From: Chiayiivirga sp.
GTDB lineage: Bacteria > Pseudomonadota > Gammaproteobacteria > Xanthomonadales > Xanthomonadaceae
Length of the DNA: 64,000 nucleotides
Reading direction: 5' to 3'
NCBI GenBank assembly: GCA_022647565.1
Contig: JALCLA010000001.1
Coordinates: 310,001-374,000 of the forward strand
The notes under the pieces are model-generated. The model worked only from the letters and a program-made list of their open reading frames with translations, was not told where the DNA came from and made no database searches. Positions 44,481 to 55,526 of this stretch are shown here, piece by piece; the first letter of the stretch is position 1, and each line of letters starts with the position of its first letter. Made by a program: the position numbers and the translations under genes.

Positions 44481-45932
44481 ATGCGATTCCAGGCCATCCT
44501 GCGCATCCTCGGCGCGATCACCGCGCTGACCTCCCTGTTCGCGCTGCCGCCGCTGCTGCTGGCCGTGGCGCTGGATGAGCAGGAGGCGATCGAGGCTTTC
44601 GTCGACAGTTTCCTGGCGGCCGCGGTGCCGGGTTTCCTGCTGTGGTGGCCTTTGCGCAAGGTGAAGTACGAGCTGCGCCTGCGCGACGGTTTCTTCATCA
44701 CCACGGGGATCTGGGTGCTGGTCAGCCTGGTCTCGGCGATCCCCTTCGTGCTGGCGCCGCCGAACATGAACTACACCGACGCCGTGTTCGAGGCGGTGTC
44801 CGGGTTCACCACCACCGGCGCCACCACCATCGTCGGCATCGATGCGCTTCCCAGGAGCGTGCTGCTGTACCGGCAGTCGCTCAATTTCTATGGCGGCATG
44901 GGCATCATCGTGCTCGCGGTGGCGATCCTGCCGATGCTCAAGGTCGGCGGCATGCAACTGTTCCGGGCCGAGTCCACGGGTCCGGGCAAGGACAGCAAGC
45001 TCACCCCGCGCATCGCCGAGACGGCGAAGGCGCTGTGGCTGATCTACTTCGGCCTCAACGTGCTGTGCGCGCTCGCCTTCTGGATCGGAGGCATGAGCCT
45101 GTTCGATGCGGTCTGCCACGCGCTGTCCACCATCGCCACCGCGGGCTTTTCCACCCACGATGCCGGCTTCGGGTTCTGGGACAGCACCCTGCTCGATGCG
45201 ATCGCCACCGTCTTCATGTTCGTGGGCGGGGTGAACTTCGCGTTGCACTACGTGGCCTGGCGGCGTGCCTCGTTCGATTCCTACCTGGGCGACTCCGAAT
45301 TGCGTGCCTATGCCGTGATCATCGGTGTCGTCACTCTCGCCGTCACCCTGGTGTTGTGGGCCACCCGATCCTTCGACGGTCCGGGCGAGTCGCTGCGCCA
45401 TGCCGCGTTCCAGACCGTCTCGAACGTCACCACCACCGGTTTCATGACCACCGGCTTCGTGACCTGGCCCTCGTTCGCGCCGCTGCTGCTGATCCTGATC
45501 GGCTTCATCGGCGGCTGTTCGGGTTCCACCACCGGCGGCCTCAAGGTGGCGCGCGTGCTGATGTCGGTGCGCCAGGGTCTGCGCGAGGTGAAGCAACTGG
45601 TGCATCCGCGCGGCCAGTTCCTGGTGAAGATGGGTGGGCGGCGCGTGTCGGAAAGCATCGTGCTGTCGGTGGGCGGCTTCGTCACCCTCTACCTGCTCAG
45701 TTTCATCGTGGTGATGCTGATGTTGGCCGGCATCGGAATCGACCCGGTGACCGCGTTTTCCGCCGCCGCCACCTGCATCAACAATCTCGGGCCGGGTTTG
45801 GGTGCCGTGGCAATCCACTTCGGCGACATGAGCGACGCCGGCGTGTGGATCTGTTCCTTCGCGATGATCCTCGGGCGCCTGGAAGTGTTCGCGGTGCTGG
45901 TGCTGTTCACGCCCGGGTTCTGGAAGGAGTAG
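44481..45932 (+). CDS. trkH: Trk potassium channel subunit TrkH
   Basis: 483 residues from the ATG at 44481. About ten membrane segments in four M-P-M units. Selectivity-loop sequences are visible: [39 protein letters not shown] and [11 protein letters not shown]. The conserved [18 protein letters not shown] loop contacts TrkA. It takes up K+ with TrkA. The TAG stop (45930-45932) lies inside a GTAG palindrome. Confidence 0.96.
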   Translation: MRFQAILRILGAITALTSLFALPPLLLAVALDEQEAIEAFVDSFLAAAVPGFLLWWPLRKVKYELRLRDGFFITTGIWVLVSLVSAIPFVLAPPNMNYTDAVFEAVSGFTTTGATTIVGIDALPRSVLLYRQSLNFYGGMGIIVLAVAILPMLKVGGMQLFRAESTGPGKDSKLTPRIAETAKALWLIYFGLNVLCALAFWIGGMSLFDAVCHALSTIATAGFSTHDAGFGFWDSTLLDAIATVFMFVGGVNFALHYVAWRRASFDSYLGDSELRAYAVIIGVVTLAVTLVLWATRSFDGPGESLRHAAFQTVSNVTTTGFMTTGFVTWPSFAPLLLILIGFIGGCSGSTTGGLKVARVLMSVRQGLREVKQLVHPRGQFLVKMGGRRVSESIVLSVGGFVTLYLLSFIVVMLMLAGIGIDPVTAFSAAATCINNLGPGLGAVAIHFGDMSDAGVWICSFAMILGRLEVFAVLVLFTPGFWKE

Positions 45933-45952
45933 GGCCGAGCAAGCTCGGCCCT
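45929..45952. repeat. single GTAG-type palindrome between convergent genes
   Basis: GTAG at 45929-45932 is followed by a perfect 9-bp stem, GGGCCGAGC (45932-45940), AA, GCTCGGCCC (45943-45951). It is located between trkH and the convergent PH-domain gene, contains the trkH stop codon, and may act as a shared terminator. Same family as the elements at 28141 and 52743. Confidence 0.75.
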
Positions 45953-45961
45953 GCGGCGGCG

Positions 45962-47521
45962 CTACCAGCGCAGCGCGCTGCTGGCGATCTGCGCACCGAG
46001 CCTGAGGTGCAGTTCGCGCGCCACGGATTCCGGCAGGTAATCCAGCTCCAGTCGGTGTGCGAGCGGATTGGCGCCGGCGGTATCGGCCACCAGGCTGGCC
46101 ATGCCGTGGCGGCGGTCGAAGGGCGACTGCACCAGCTGCAGGCCTTGCACCTTGCCGATCTCGGCGAACGAGAGGTGCCGATCGAGCCAGCCACTGCGAC
46201 GCAACAGCAGGTGGTCGGTGACGGCCCAGCTGGAACGTGCCGCCACCCGCCGCGCCCGCAACCACCACCACGGCAGGGACAACAGCGGCAACAGACCCCA
46301 CGCGCCGAAGCGCCAGCACAGCGGCGCGCAGGGCAGCACGGTGAACAGCGCCGGCGTGAACAGCAGGCGGCGCCAGGCGCGCGAATGCAGCGGTTGCCAG
46401 GCGATCTCGTCCCAGCGCAGCTGCGGCAGCCAGCGCGCCAGCAGTTCGTCCAGGCGCGCCGGCGTCGCGATCGGAATCAGGTCGGTCAACGTCGCGGCTT
46501 GCCCGGGGGCCTGCGCCACCGCGGTTTCCACGCTGAGACTGCGGCGCGCGAAGCATCGGTGCAGCAGGCCTTCGCGGATGGTCCAGTGCTGGATCTTGCG
46601 CAGCGGTGCACGGCTGCGGGTGCGGGTGAACAGTCCGCTCTCGACGCTCAACAGGCGCTCGCGTTCGTGCAGGCGGAAGTCGAAGTAGCGCCCGATCACA
46701 AGCAATACCGAGAGCGCGCGAAACGCCACGGCCACGATCGCGAACAGCAGCGTGCCGGCGAGCAGCCACGCGCTCCAGTCCAGGTGCATGCCCTGGGCGT
46801 AGCCGAGGACCTGGTTCGCGCCGGTTCTTGCCCATCGGCCCAGCCCGGTGCCGTCGATCTGGCTGAGCAGGCCGGCGCCGGCCGCACCGAGCAGCAGGCC
46901 GCGGTTGGAGGTCAGGCCGAGCCTGACCAGTTCCGGCACCGGCAGGTTCAGCAACAGTTCGCCGCGTTCGGGCTCCGCCGGCGCGTCGGCCTCGCTCGCC
47001 TCGGTGGCGGAATGCGCGCGCGCCAGCCATTCGAGCGCGTGCGCGTCGCGCAGCGACAGCACCTTCATCTGGGCTTCGGCACTGATGCCGCCGACCGCCG
47101 ATTCCAGCTTCACTTCGGCCACGCCCAGCATGCGATGCAGCGGGTTGCGCTTGAGCGCGACGTTCTGGATGCGCTGCAGCGGAATGTGGCGCACGTTCTT
47201 GTGCAATAGACCGGAGCGGATCGTCACTTCCCCGTCCGCGACGCGAAAGCGATAGGTGTAGTAGCGCAGCACGGCCAGCAAAGTGAGCACCGCCACGCCG
47301 ATCAGGCCGAACCACTCCCAGGTGTCGCCGCCATCGCGGCCGAAGAACAGCAGTGCGATCAGCGGCAGCGCGAACTGGCGCAACTGGTCGAGCAGCACGA
47401 ACAGCCAGGACAAGGGATGCAGGCGGCGTTCGCGCCCGGCCCCGAGCGCGACCTGCGCCGTGATCGCCGAGGGCGCCGCCGCGCCGGGTCCGGGATCCAG
47501 CGGCTCAGACGGCGTCGTCAT
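45962..47521 (-). CDS. membrane protein with tandem PH-like (bPH_2) domains, YdbT type
   Basis: 519 residues from the ATG at 47521. Pairs of membrane helices near 35-85, 205-275 and 385-420 alternate with bPH_2 domains: YRFRVADGEVTIRSGLLHKNVRHIPLQRIQNV, FRLHERERLLSVESGLFTRTRSRAPLRKIQ and WAVTDHLLLRRSGWLDRHLSFAEIGKVQGLQL. E. coli and Bacillus YdbT have the same architecture; Bacillus YdbS/YdbT have been linked to antimicrobial resistance. Overlaps the YdbS-like gene by 17 bases. Confidence 0.85.
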   Translation of the reverse strand: MTTPSEPLDPGPGAAAPSAITAQVALGAGRERRLHPLSWLFVLLDQLRQFALPLIALLFFGRDGGDTWEWFGLIGVAVLTLLAVLRYYTYRFRVADGEVTIRSGLLHKNVRHIPLQRIQNVALKRNPLHRMLGVAEVKLESAVGGISAEAQMKVLSLRDAHALEWLARAHSATEASEADAPAEPERGELLLNLPVPELVRLGLTSNRGLLLGAAGAGLLSQIDGTGLGRWARTGANQVLGYAQGMHLDWSAWLLAGTLLFAIVAVAFRALSVLLVIGRYFDFRLHERERLLSVESGLFTRTRSRAPLRKIQHWTIREGLLHRCFARRSLSVETAVAQAPGQAATLTDLIPIATPARLDELLARWLPQLRWDEIAWQPLHSRAWRRLLFTPALFTVLPCAPLCWRFGAWGLLPLLSLPWWWLRARRVAARSSWAVTDHLLLRRSGWLDRHLSFAEIGKVQGLQLVQSPFDRRHGMASLVADTAGANPLAHRLELDYLPESVARELHLRLGAQIASSALRW

Positions 47522-48032
47522 CGTGCGACACCAGCGCATCGCGCAATTGTGCGGCGCGCGCCTCCGGCAAGCCGTCGACCGAGACCGAAGCCAGCTTGGT
47601 GCCGGCGGTGTAGACCTTGAGCGTGGCGAGTCCGAATCGACGATCGAGCGGTCCGCGGTTGAGGTCGATGTGCTGCACGCGCGAGCGAGGTACCAGGGTT
47701 TCGCTGCGCCAGAAGACGCCGCGCCGGATACGCAGCCCGGCGTCGTCCAGCGCGAAGTGGGTGCGGCGGTAGGCCGCCTCCGCATAGCGCCAGCCCAGCC
47801 ACGCGATCAGGAGCAGGCCGGCCAGATGCAGCGCCGCCTTGGCCCAGCCCGAGCCGCCCGCGAAATCCCAGGCCAGCAGCAGTATCGCCGCAGGAATCGC
47901 GTAGACCAGGGCAAAGCCCAGGATTGCGCCCAGACGCAAACCGATGCGGGCCTTGGGGTGCAGCGCTTCCCAGGGCGGCTCTGGCGGCGAAGGCGCAGTT
48001 GCGGCAACAGGATTGTCGAAGCTGGATTCCAT
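47505..48032 (-). CDS. PH-domain membrane protein, YdbS type
   Basis: 175 residues. A cytoplasmic N-terminus (about 1-30), two membrane helices (LRLGAILGFALVYAIPAAILLLAW and AALHLAGLLLIAWLGWRY), then one bPH_2 domain: RTHFALDDAGLRIRRGVFWRSETLVPRSRVQHIDLNRGPLDRRFGLATLKVYTAG, the usual YdbS signature. It precedes and overlaps the YdbT-type gene; the two are expected to form one membrane complex. The start is 36 bp after the LpxL-like stop. Confidence 0.88.
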   Translation of the reverse strand: MESSFDNPVAATAPSPPEPPWEALHPKARIGLRLGAILGFALVYAIPAAILLLAWDFAGGSGWAKAALHLAGLLLIAWLGWRYAEAAYRRTHFALDDAGLRIRRGVFWRSETLVPRSRVQHIDLNRGPLDRRFGLATLKVYTAGTKLASVSVDGLPEARAAQLRDALVSHDDDAV

Positions 48033-48068
48033 GCAGGGCAGACGAGGTGAAGTCGGAGGTGTGACGGA

Positions 48069-48962
48069 TCAATACCGTTTCGGCGCACCCGCTGGCCGCA
48101 TCGAGTAGCGCTTGTAGCCCCACTGATATTGCTCGGGCGCAATCCGCACGCAGGCCTCGACCCCGGCATTGAGCGCCGCGGTGGCGCGCAGCGCATCGGC
48201 ATCCGCGATGCCCGCCGGCGCAGCGGTGATGCGCACCCGGAAACCGGCACTTTTCGGCAGGCGTTCGGCCCAGCCGAACAGCACGGTTGCGCCGGTCTTG
48301 TGCGCAAGGCGCGGCAGCAGGGTCATGGTGAAGGCATCCACGCCGAAAAACGGCGCGAACTCGCCGTCGCCGCGCTTGGGTTGCTGATCGGGAAGGATGC
48401 CCACGGTGCCGCCGTCCTTCAGGGTGCGGAACAGCTGCCGCACGCCGGCGGCTTCGGCCCGCACCTGGGTGACGCCCTCGTGCCCGCGCGCGCGGCGCAG
48501 CAAGGCTTCGAGCCAGGCCTGGCGCGGCGGGCGATACACAATGGCGATGGGTGCCCGGGCCGCCAGCCACTGGTTGAGCAGTTCCCAGTGGCCCAGGTGC
48601 GGTGCCGCGATGATCACCCCGCGACCCGCCCGCTGCGCCGCGTCGAGCAATTCGGCACCCTGGGACTCACACACCAGCGCCAGGTTGTCGGGTGCGGGGC
48701 GGGTCCAGAAGCGGCAGGTTTCCGCCAACGCCTGACCAGTGGCGCGGAGGCTGGTGCGGGCGAGGGACTCGCGCGCGCCGGGGTCGAGTTCGGGAAAGGC
48801 CAGCGCCAGATTGCGCCGCGTGATGCGCGCCGTACCGCGGCCAGCGCGGCACGCAAACCAGCCCAGCGTCGCGCCGAAGGCATGCAAGGCGCGCAAGGGC
48901 AGCCGTCCGAGCAGCCACAGCAGCGCATGCAGCGCATGTGCGGCGAGGGTCATTCGTTCCAT
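48069..48962 (-). CDS. LpxL/HtrB-family lysophospholipid acyltransferase
   Basis: 297 residues. The acyltransferase motif is IAAPHLGHWELLNQW (H-x4-E). Further family blocks: IAIVYRPPRQAWLEALL, LKDGGTVGILPDQQPKRGDGEFAPFFG and the ending APEQYQWGYKRYS. It adds a secondary acyl chain to Kdo-lipid A at the inner membrane. An N-terminal hydrophobic segment anchors it. First gene of a leftward run with the YdbS and YdbT-type genes, divergent from dtd. Confidence 0.92.
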   Translation of the reverse strand: MERMTLAAHALHALLWLLGRLPLRALHAFGATLGWFACRAGRGTARITRRNLALAFPELDPGARESLARTSLRATGQALAETCRFWTRPAPDNLALVCESQGAELLDAAQRAGRGVIIAAPHLGHWELLNQWLAARAPIAIVYRPPRQAWLEALLRRARGHEGVTQVRAEAAGVRQLFRTLKDGGTVGILPDQQPKRGDGEFAPFFGVDAFTMTLLPRLAHKTGATVLFGWAERLPKSAGFRVRITAAPAGIADADALRATAALNAGVEACVRIAPEQYQWGYKRYSMRPAGAPKRY

Positions 48963-49051
48963 CGGCGCAAGTGTAGGGGCTGTTGACCGCGCGCCGCCGC
49001 ACGCGCCAGCATCTGCGGCCCTTGCCGGGCCAGGCCTGGCGGAGAGACAGC

Positions 49052-49489
49052 ATGATTGCCCTGATCCAGCGCGTGGGCGAGGCCCGGGTAGAGGTCGATG
49101 GCGAGGTGGTGGGTGCCATCGGTGCCGGCCTGCTCGCGCTGGTGGCGGTTGAGCCAGGCGATGGTGAGGCCCAGGCCCAGCGCCTGTGCGAGCGTCTGCT
49201 CGGCTACCGCGTGTTCGATGACGACGAAGGGCGCATGAACCGGTCGCTGGCGGACGTCGGTGGCGGCTTGTTGCTGGTCAGCCAGTTCACCCTGGCCGCC
49301 GACACCCGCAAGGGCATGCGCCCCAGCTTCACCAGCGCCGCGGCACCAGAGCTGGGCCGGCGTTGGTTCGACCGCCTGGTCGAACTGGCCCGCAGCCGGC
49401 ACCCGCGGGTGGAAACGGGCCGGTTCGGGGCCCGGATGCAGGTCAGCCTGCGCAACGACGGGCCGGTGACGTTCCGGCTGACCGCCTAG
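49052..49489 (+). CDS. dtd: D-aminoacyl-tRNA deacylase
   Basis: 145 residues from the ATG at 49052, with GGAGAG upstream. DTD hydrolyses D-aminoacyl-tRNAs. Diagnostic motifs are [20 protein letters not shown] (the SQFTL motif) and the C-terminal NDGPVTFRL (the NxGPVT motif). It begins [17 protein letters not shown], as usual. Normal length. Confidence 0.96.
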   Translation: MIALIQRVGEARVEVDGEVVGAIGAGLLALVAVEPGDGEAQAQRLCERLLGYRVFDDDEGRMNRSLADVGGGLLLVSQFTLAADTRKGMRPSFTSAAAPELGRRWFDRLVELARSRHPRVETGRFGARMQVSLRNDGPVTFRLTA

Positions 49490-49638
49490 CGGCCGGCCCC
49501 GAACCCGGTGCCTTCGCCCGGGTCCCATGTCCGCGCCGGGCCACGACCCGCGGCAGGAATCACCGCCGTCCCACGTTCATTCAGGTACGGGGCCTTGAGA
49601 CCCGCGAATGCGGACCAACTCTCAGTTCCGGCAATGAC

Positions 49639-49668
49639 TTAGCGCGCAGCCGTCAAACCGGATAAACT
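49639..49668 (+). promoter_or_regulatory. candidate rpoD promoter
   Basis: TTAGCG (49639-49644), 18 bp, TAAACT (49663-49668), about 44 bp before the rpoD ATG. The match is weak. The rest of the 222-bp gap after dtd shows no gene or clear structure. Confidence 0.3.
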
Positions 49669-49711
49669 GTCGCGTTCTCTACCCCGTTTACATCTACCAG
49701 GCTCCCGGATC

Positions 49712-51560
<1,849 letters not shown>

Positions 51561-51586
51561 CGCTTGCAGCGGCGCGCGGCACCGGG

Positions 51587-51615
51587 AAGGCGGCCTGCGG
51601 GCCGCCTTTCTTGTT
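51587..51615 (+). terminator. rho-independent terminator of rpoD
   Basis: AAGGCGGCC (51587-51595), TGCG loop, GGCCGCCTT (51600-51608), followed by TCTTGTT. A perfect 9-bp GC-rich stem 26 bp after the rpoD stop. Confidence 0.85.
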
Positions 51616-51670
51616 GCGCGGCGCGCTTCGCCCGCTACACTGCCGCCATTCCCGCAAGAGCAAGCCCCGC

Positions 51671-52726
51671 ATGAGCGTCGACAGCAGCGAACTGGCCAAG
51701 CTTTACCCGCTCGAATCCCTGCGTCCCGAGACCCGCGACCAGCTCGCGAGCGAAGCCTCCGAGACCGAGTACGCGCGTGACGAGGTCCTGTTTCGCAACG
51801 GCGACATCGACAGCGACACGTTCTACCTGCTGGAAGGCGAGGTCAGCGGGCACTACCCGGACGGCAAGGTCAAGAACGTCAGCGCCAGCGCCTTGCAGGG
51901 TCGCTACCCGATCGGCGATTCGCAGCCGCGCCGCTTCACCGCCACCATCGCCTCCGACACCGCGCGCATCGCGCGGCTGGATCGGCGCTACACCGAGAAG
52001 GTGATCGCCTGGGACCAGCTTTCGCGCGCCGAGAACTTCAAGCATTTCGATGCGGCGCCCGATGGCAACCGCTGGGTGTTCCGCCTGTTGCAGAGCCGCG
52101 CCTTCCACAAGATGCCCACCGGCAACATCGAGCGCATGTTCCAGCGCTTCGAGGAGATCCAGGTCAAGGCCGGTGACACGATCATCCGCGAGGGCGACGT
52201 TGCCGATTACTTCTACGTGATCAAGGACGGCGCCTGCTCGGTCTCCAAGTACCTTGATGGCGTCGAATCCGTGGTGGCCTACCTCGTGCGCGGCGACTGC
52301 TTCGGCGAGGACGCCCTGCTCAGCAATACCAAGCGCAACGCCACGGTGAAGATGATGCAGGACGGTCGCCTGATGCGCCTGGGCAAGAAGCCGTTCGAGG
52401 AAGTGCTGAAGCCGCCGGTGGTGGAGTGGCTGACCCCGGGTCAGGCCTCGCTGATGGCACGCGACGGTGCCACCGTGATCGACGTGCGCCTGCCGGAAGA
52501 ACACGAACTGCGCGCAATCAAGGGCTCGGTGAACATCCCGCTGTACCGCTTGCGCGAAGACGCGGCGGAACAATTCCGCAAGGGCGGAAAGTACATCGTC
52601 TACTGCAACACGGGCGAACGCAGCTCGGCCGCGGCCTTCATCCTCACCAAGCTCGGCTTCGACGCCTTTGCGCTGCAGGGTGGCCTGATGGGGATGGTGC
52701 GGCAGCTGGACAAGGCCACGGCCTGA
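51671..52726 (+). CDS. cyclic-nucleotide-binding and rhodanese domain protein
   Basis: 351 residues from the ATG at 51671. Two cNMP-binding-like domains: about 20-130 (VLFRNGDIDSDTFYLLEGEVSGHY) and about 140-250 (TIIREGDVADYFYVIKDGACSVSK, GDCFGEDALLSNTKRNATV). The second keeps the GE-x-AL phosphate-cassette pattern. A rhodanese domain (about 258-350) follows, with active-site Cys in YIVYCNTGERSSAAAF. It has no HTH, so it is not a CRP-type regulator. It probably couples a nucleotide or redox signal to sulfur transfer, which is an inference. Follows the rpoD terminator. Confidence 0.9.
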   Translation: MSVDSSELAKLYPLESLRPETRDQLASEASETEYARDEVLFRNGDIDSDTFYLLEGEVSGHYPDGKVKNVSASALQGRYPIGDSQPRRFTATIASDTARIARLDRRYTEKVIAWDQLSRAENFKHFDAAPDGNRWVFRLLQSRAFHKMPTGNIERMFQRFEEIQVKAGDTIIREGDVADYFYVIKDGACSVSKYLDGVESVVAYLVRGDCFGEDALLSNTKRNATVKMMQDGRLMRLGKKPFEEVLKPPVVEWLTPGQASLMARDGATVIDVRLPEEHELRAIKGSVNIPLYRLREDAAEQFRKGGKYIVYCNTGERSSAAAFILTKLGFDAFALQGGLMGMVRQLDKATA

Positions 52727-52742
52727 GCCGTCGCCGACCCTC

Positions 52743-52799
52743 GTAGAGCCGGGCTTGCCCGGCTCACGTCGCGCCACAGCGGAGCAAGCTCCGATCTAC
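52743..52799. repeat. GTAG-type REP pair (inverted)
   Basis: GTAGAGCCGGGCTTGCCCGG starts at 52743. The opposite arm, ending CTAC at 52796-52799, reads on the other strand GTAGATCGGAGCTTGCTCCG. A head-to-head pair between the convergent cNMP-rhodanese gene and rpiA. Its right GTAG contains the rpiA stop. Confidence 0.8.
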
Positions 52800-53446
52800 C
52801 GGATCGTGTCGCCCACGATCACCACATCGGCCTTGCGTGCCGCGAACAGGCCGTTCGCGACCACGCCGACGATCTGGTTGAGTTCGCGTTCCAGCGCGAT
52901 CGGATCGGTGATCGCGAGCCCGTGCAGGTCGAGGATCCAGTTGCCGTTGTCGGTGGTGACGCCGTCGCGCCACACGGGCTGCGCGCCAAGCGCAAGGCAG
53001 GCACGCGCCACGTGCGAGCGTGCCATCGGGATCACTTCCACCGGCAGCGGGAACTTGCCAAGCACCTCGACCTGCTTGGCCGGGTCGATCACGCAAACGA
53101 ACTTCGCGCTGGCCGCGGCGATGATCTTCTCGCGCGTCAGTGCGGCACCGCCGCCCTTGATCAGGCGGCCGTGCGGGTCGCATTCGTCGGCGCCGTCGAC
53201 GTAGAGCGGCAGCGGGCCGACGGCATTGAGATCGAGCACCTCGATGCCGCGTTCGCGCAGCAGGCGGGTGCTTTGTTCGGAACTCGACACGGCACCCTGG
53301 ATCCGGTCGCGTTCGCGCCCGAGGGCTTCGATGAACCAGCGCACGGTGGAGCCGGTGCCGACGCCGACGATATCGCCGTCAAGCACGTATTTCAGAGCGC
53401 GTTCGGCAGCGAGGCGCTTCTGTTCTTCGCGCGGATCGAGGGTCAT
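52796..53446 (-). CDS. rpiA: ribose-5-phosphate isomerase A
   Basis: 216 residues, normal length. RpiA interconverts ribose-5-P and ribulose-5-P. Landmarks: [61 protein letters not shown] (catalytic Asp, Lys and Glu region), and [18 protein letters not shown] [13 protein letters not shown]. The TAG stop is within the GTAG repeat. It starts seven bases after the EVE gene stop on the same strand. Confidence 0.96.
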   Translation of the reverse strand: MTLDPREEQKRLAAERALKYVLDGDIVGVGTGSTVRWFIEALGRERDRIQGAVSSSEQSTRLLRERGIEVLDLNAVGPLPLYVDGADECDPHGRLIKGGGAALTREKIIAAASAKFVCVIDPAKQVEVLGKFPLPVEVIPMARSHVARACLALGAQPVWRDGVTTDNGNWILDLHGLAITDPIALERELNQIVGVVANGLFAARKADVVIVGDTIR

Positions 53447-53453
53447 CGCAAGG

Positions 53454-53906
53454 TCATTCCAGGCTGAGGATGAGTTTGAACTGCGGCGCGCTCACCGGCA
53501 TCACCGACAAGCGGTTGCCGCGTTGAGTGAGGGTGAAGTCGCCCAGTTCGTCGGCGCGTTGCTTGATCTCGTCCAGCGTGATCACGCGCGCAAGCTTGCG
53601 CTTGAAGGCGACGTCAACCAGATCCCAGCGCGGCGCATCCGGCGTGCTCTTCGGGTCGTAGTAGTCGCTCTTGCGCTCGAACTGGGTAGGGTCGGGATAG
53701 GCTTGCACCGCGACTTCCGCCACGCCGGCCACGCCTGGCACGGCGCAGCTGGAGTGGTAGAACAATACGCCGTCGCCGCGTCGCATCGCGCGCATGTGGT
53801 TGCGCGCCAGGTAGTTGCGCACGCCGCTCCAGGGCTCGGTGCCGACGCGTTGCAGATCGTCGATGGAGAACTCGTCGGGCTCCGACTTCATCAGCCAATA
53901 CCTCAC
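53454..53906 (-). CDS. EVE domain protein
   Basis: 150 residues from a GTG at 53906, with AGGAGA upstream; this yields the canonical start [18 protein letters not shown] frame start at 53951 would add Arg-rich sequence. Other family signatures are [28 protein letters not shown] and YPDPTQF with [21 protein letters not shown] domains are related to PUA/YTH folds and may bind modified bases in RNA or DNA. Part of the leftward series ygfA-EVE-rpiA. Confidence 0.93.
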   Translation of the reverse strand: MRYWLMKSEPDEFSIDDLQRVGTEPWSGVRNYLARNHMRAMRRGDGVLFYHSSCAVPGVAGVAEVAVQAYPDPTQFERKSDYYDPKSTPDAPRWDLVDVAFKRKLARVITLDEIKQRADELGDFTLTQRGNRLSVMPVSAPQFKLILSLE

Positions 53907-53990
53907 GGCCGGGAGTCTCCTGCGACGAGTGGCTCGGATCTCGACGCGCAATGTTTCATGGTGAACTCGAGCGAGGGATCGGCGCGCAGT

Positions 53991-54590
53991 TTACGCGGTC
54001 GGGGCCGTGCATCGGATCATCCCTTCTTCGGTGGCGACGTAGTCGAGCGCCACGTCCCAAGGCTCGACCGGCAGGCTCCCGACCTGCTGGAAGGCGTAGC
54101 CCACACCAACCAGCAGCGGTCGCGCCGGACGCGATTGTTCGCGCAGGAAGGCGAAGCTGCGGTCATAGTAGCCGCCGCCGCTGCCCAGGCGCGCGCCGCG
54201 CCGATCGAAGGCGAGCAAGGGCACCAGAACGACATCGATCGCCTCGGGTGCGAATTGCGCCGGCGTTGCGAGCACGGGCTCGGGAATCCCGTAGCGATTG
54301 GTTTGCAGTGTCTCGCCCGGCAGCCAGGGCGCGAAGCGCAGGGTCGACTCCGGCGTGAGGCAAGGCAGGCACCAGGCATAGCTCGGGCGTGGCGAGAGCA
54401 GGGCATGCAAGGCCAGTTCGCCGCGTACCGCCCAGTATCCGGCGACGCGTTCCGCCGCGGCGAGTGCATCGAGCGAGCGCAGGTGTCGGCCCAGTGCGTC
54501 GGCAGCCGCGAGGCGGTTGCGTGGCGGCAGGGCATTGCGGCGTGCGCGCATCTGTTCGCGCAGCGCGCGCCGGGGTTCGGTATCGGTCAT
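53991..54590 (-). CDS. ygfA: 5-formyltetrahydrofolate cyclo-ligase
   Basis: 199 residues from the ATG at 54590; a GTG at 54599 is an alternative. It converts 5-formyl-THF to 5,10-methenyl-THF with ATP. Motifs: N-terminal RREQ-like ALREQMRARRNALPP and the C-terminal GSGGGYYDRSFAFLRE with VLVPLLAFDRRGARLG just before. It is located downstream of 6S RNA, as in E. coli and many gammaproteobacteria, and is probably co-transcribed with it. Confidence 0.95.
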   Translation of the reverse strand: MTDTEPRRALREQMRARRNALPPRNRLAAADALGRHLRSLDALAAAERVAGYWAVRGELALHALLSPRPSYAWCLPCLTPESTLRFAPWLPGETLQTNRYGIPEPVLATPAQFAPEAIDVVLVPLLAFDRRGARLGSGGGYYDRSFAFLREQSRPARPLLVGVGYAFQQVGSLPVEPWDVALDYVATEEGMIRCTAPTA

Positions 54591-54616
54591 GGGGCGCACG
54601 CGGGAAGAAAGTTGCA

Positions 54617-54799
54617 GCCTCCGCCGCGGCGATGCGTACGTAGACGACCTTGATCCCGAGGATCAGGTGGGAGAGCTCACTCGGCGTCGGGCTTTCCGCT
54701 CGAAGCGGACTTGCACACCGGCCTCGCTATTGCGTTCCCGGGGTCGTTCTATAGGGTCAAGGCAAATGTATGCGTACGCTGTCGCACACGGCAGAGGTT
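54617..54799 (-). ncRNA. ssrS: 6S RNA
   Basis: About 183 nt between zapA and ygfA, the conserved site of 6S RNA. The ends pair: 5' CCTC-GCCG-GCGA-GCGTACG with 3' CGTACGC-TCGC-CGGC-GAGG, separated only by small bulges. The 3' side of the central bubble has the hairpin CCTGATCC-TC-GGGATCAAGG, matching the E. coli CCTTGAACC/GGTTCAAGG hairpin. The apical part GTCCGCTTCGAGCGGAAAGCC-like segment also fits. A -10 (TAGACT, 54813-54808) sits about eight bases upstream of the 5' end. 6S RNA mimics an open promoter and sequesters sigma-70 holoenzyme. Confidence 0.85.
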
Positions 54800-54807
54800 G
54801 CGCGCGC

Positions 54808-54813
54808 AGTCTA
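54808..54813 (-). promoter_or_regulatory. -10 element of the 6S RNA promoter
   Basis: TAGACT on the minus strand, ending about eight bases before the first paired base of 6S RNA. No clear -35 at 17 bp; TTAACG lies 20 bp upstream. Confidence 0.5.
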
Positions 54814-54952
54814 GCAGCGCGTGTCGGCGCTCGCGTTAAGCGGGGGTAAGCGCGCCTCGCGTTCGGCGGTGCCAGGGCGCAGTGTCCTGGATCGATCAGG
54901 CCCGAATGCGACACACGCAGGTGCCGTTCCGCGGCGCAGCGACGACGCGCCG

Positions 54953-55252
54953 TCAACGCGGCGCGACGTTCTCCAGCAAGCCATCGAGGCGACGCGTGAG
55001 GTCGCCGAGCGCGCGCGACAGCTCGCGTTCGCGATGGCCGCCGCCCTGGCGCTGCTGGATCAGTTCATGCGCGAGGTTGAGCGCCGCCAGCACCGCGATG
55101 CGATCGATGCCGGCCATGCGGTTGCCGCTGCGGATCTCGCGCATGCGTCCGTCGAGCAGGCTGGCGGCCGACTGCAATCCTTCCCGCTCGTCCGGCGGAC
55201 ACGCGACCAGGTATTCGCGATCCAGGATTCGTACCGCGATCGGATCGGTCAC
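54953..55252 (-). CDS. zapA: cell division protein ZapA
   Basis: 99 residues. It begins MTDPIAVRILDREYLVACPPDEREGLQSAASLLD, the ZapA pattern, followed by DRIAVLAALNLAHELIQQR and a long C-terminal coiled coil. It bundles FtsZ filaments at the septum. The start overlaps the stop of the small coiled-coil gene by four bases. 6S RNA follows, about 150 bp downstream. Confidence 0.93.
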   Translation of the reverse strand: MTDPIAVRILDREYLVACPPDEREGLQSAASLLDGRMREIRSGNRMAGIDRIAVLAALNLAHELIQQRQGGGHRERELSRALGDLTRRLDGLLENVAPR

Positions 55253-55470
55253 GCGTTCTGCTCCAGTGAACGCAGCCGCAGGATCATTGCTTCCACGCGC
55301 GAGCGGGCCTGCTCGTTCTTGGTCAGCAGGGCCGCACGTTCGCCGATCAGCTGGTCCTGGCTGGCGCGCAGGCTGCGGTTCTCATCCGCCAGCCGGCGGG
55401 TGAGCTCGACCAGGCGCTCGACGCGCTCGGCCAACTGCTGCAGCTGTACCGCAGGTTCGTCGGGCTTCAT
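55249..55470 (-). CDS. ZapB-like small coiled-coil protein (TIGR02449 type)
   Basis: 73 residues from the ATG at 55470 (MKPDEPAVQLQQLAERVERLVELTRRLADENRSLRASQDQLIGERAALLTKN). It is nearly all heptad coiled coil. Proteins of this kind lie directly upstream of zapA in many gammaproteobacteria and are thought to assist division. An ATG at 55482 would add four residues. The four-base overlap with zapA indicates coupling. Confidence 0.85.
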   Translation of the reverse strand: MKPDEPAVQLQQLAERVERLVELTRRLADENRSLRASQDQLIGERAALLTKNEQARSRVEAMILRLRSLEQNA

Positions 55471-55526
55471 GGCGGCCACCATAGGCGCGCGCCGGGGTTG
55501 GGTCAACCGCGCCGCTTCGGCTCGGT

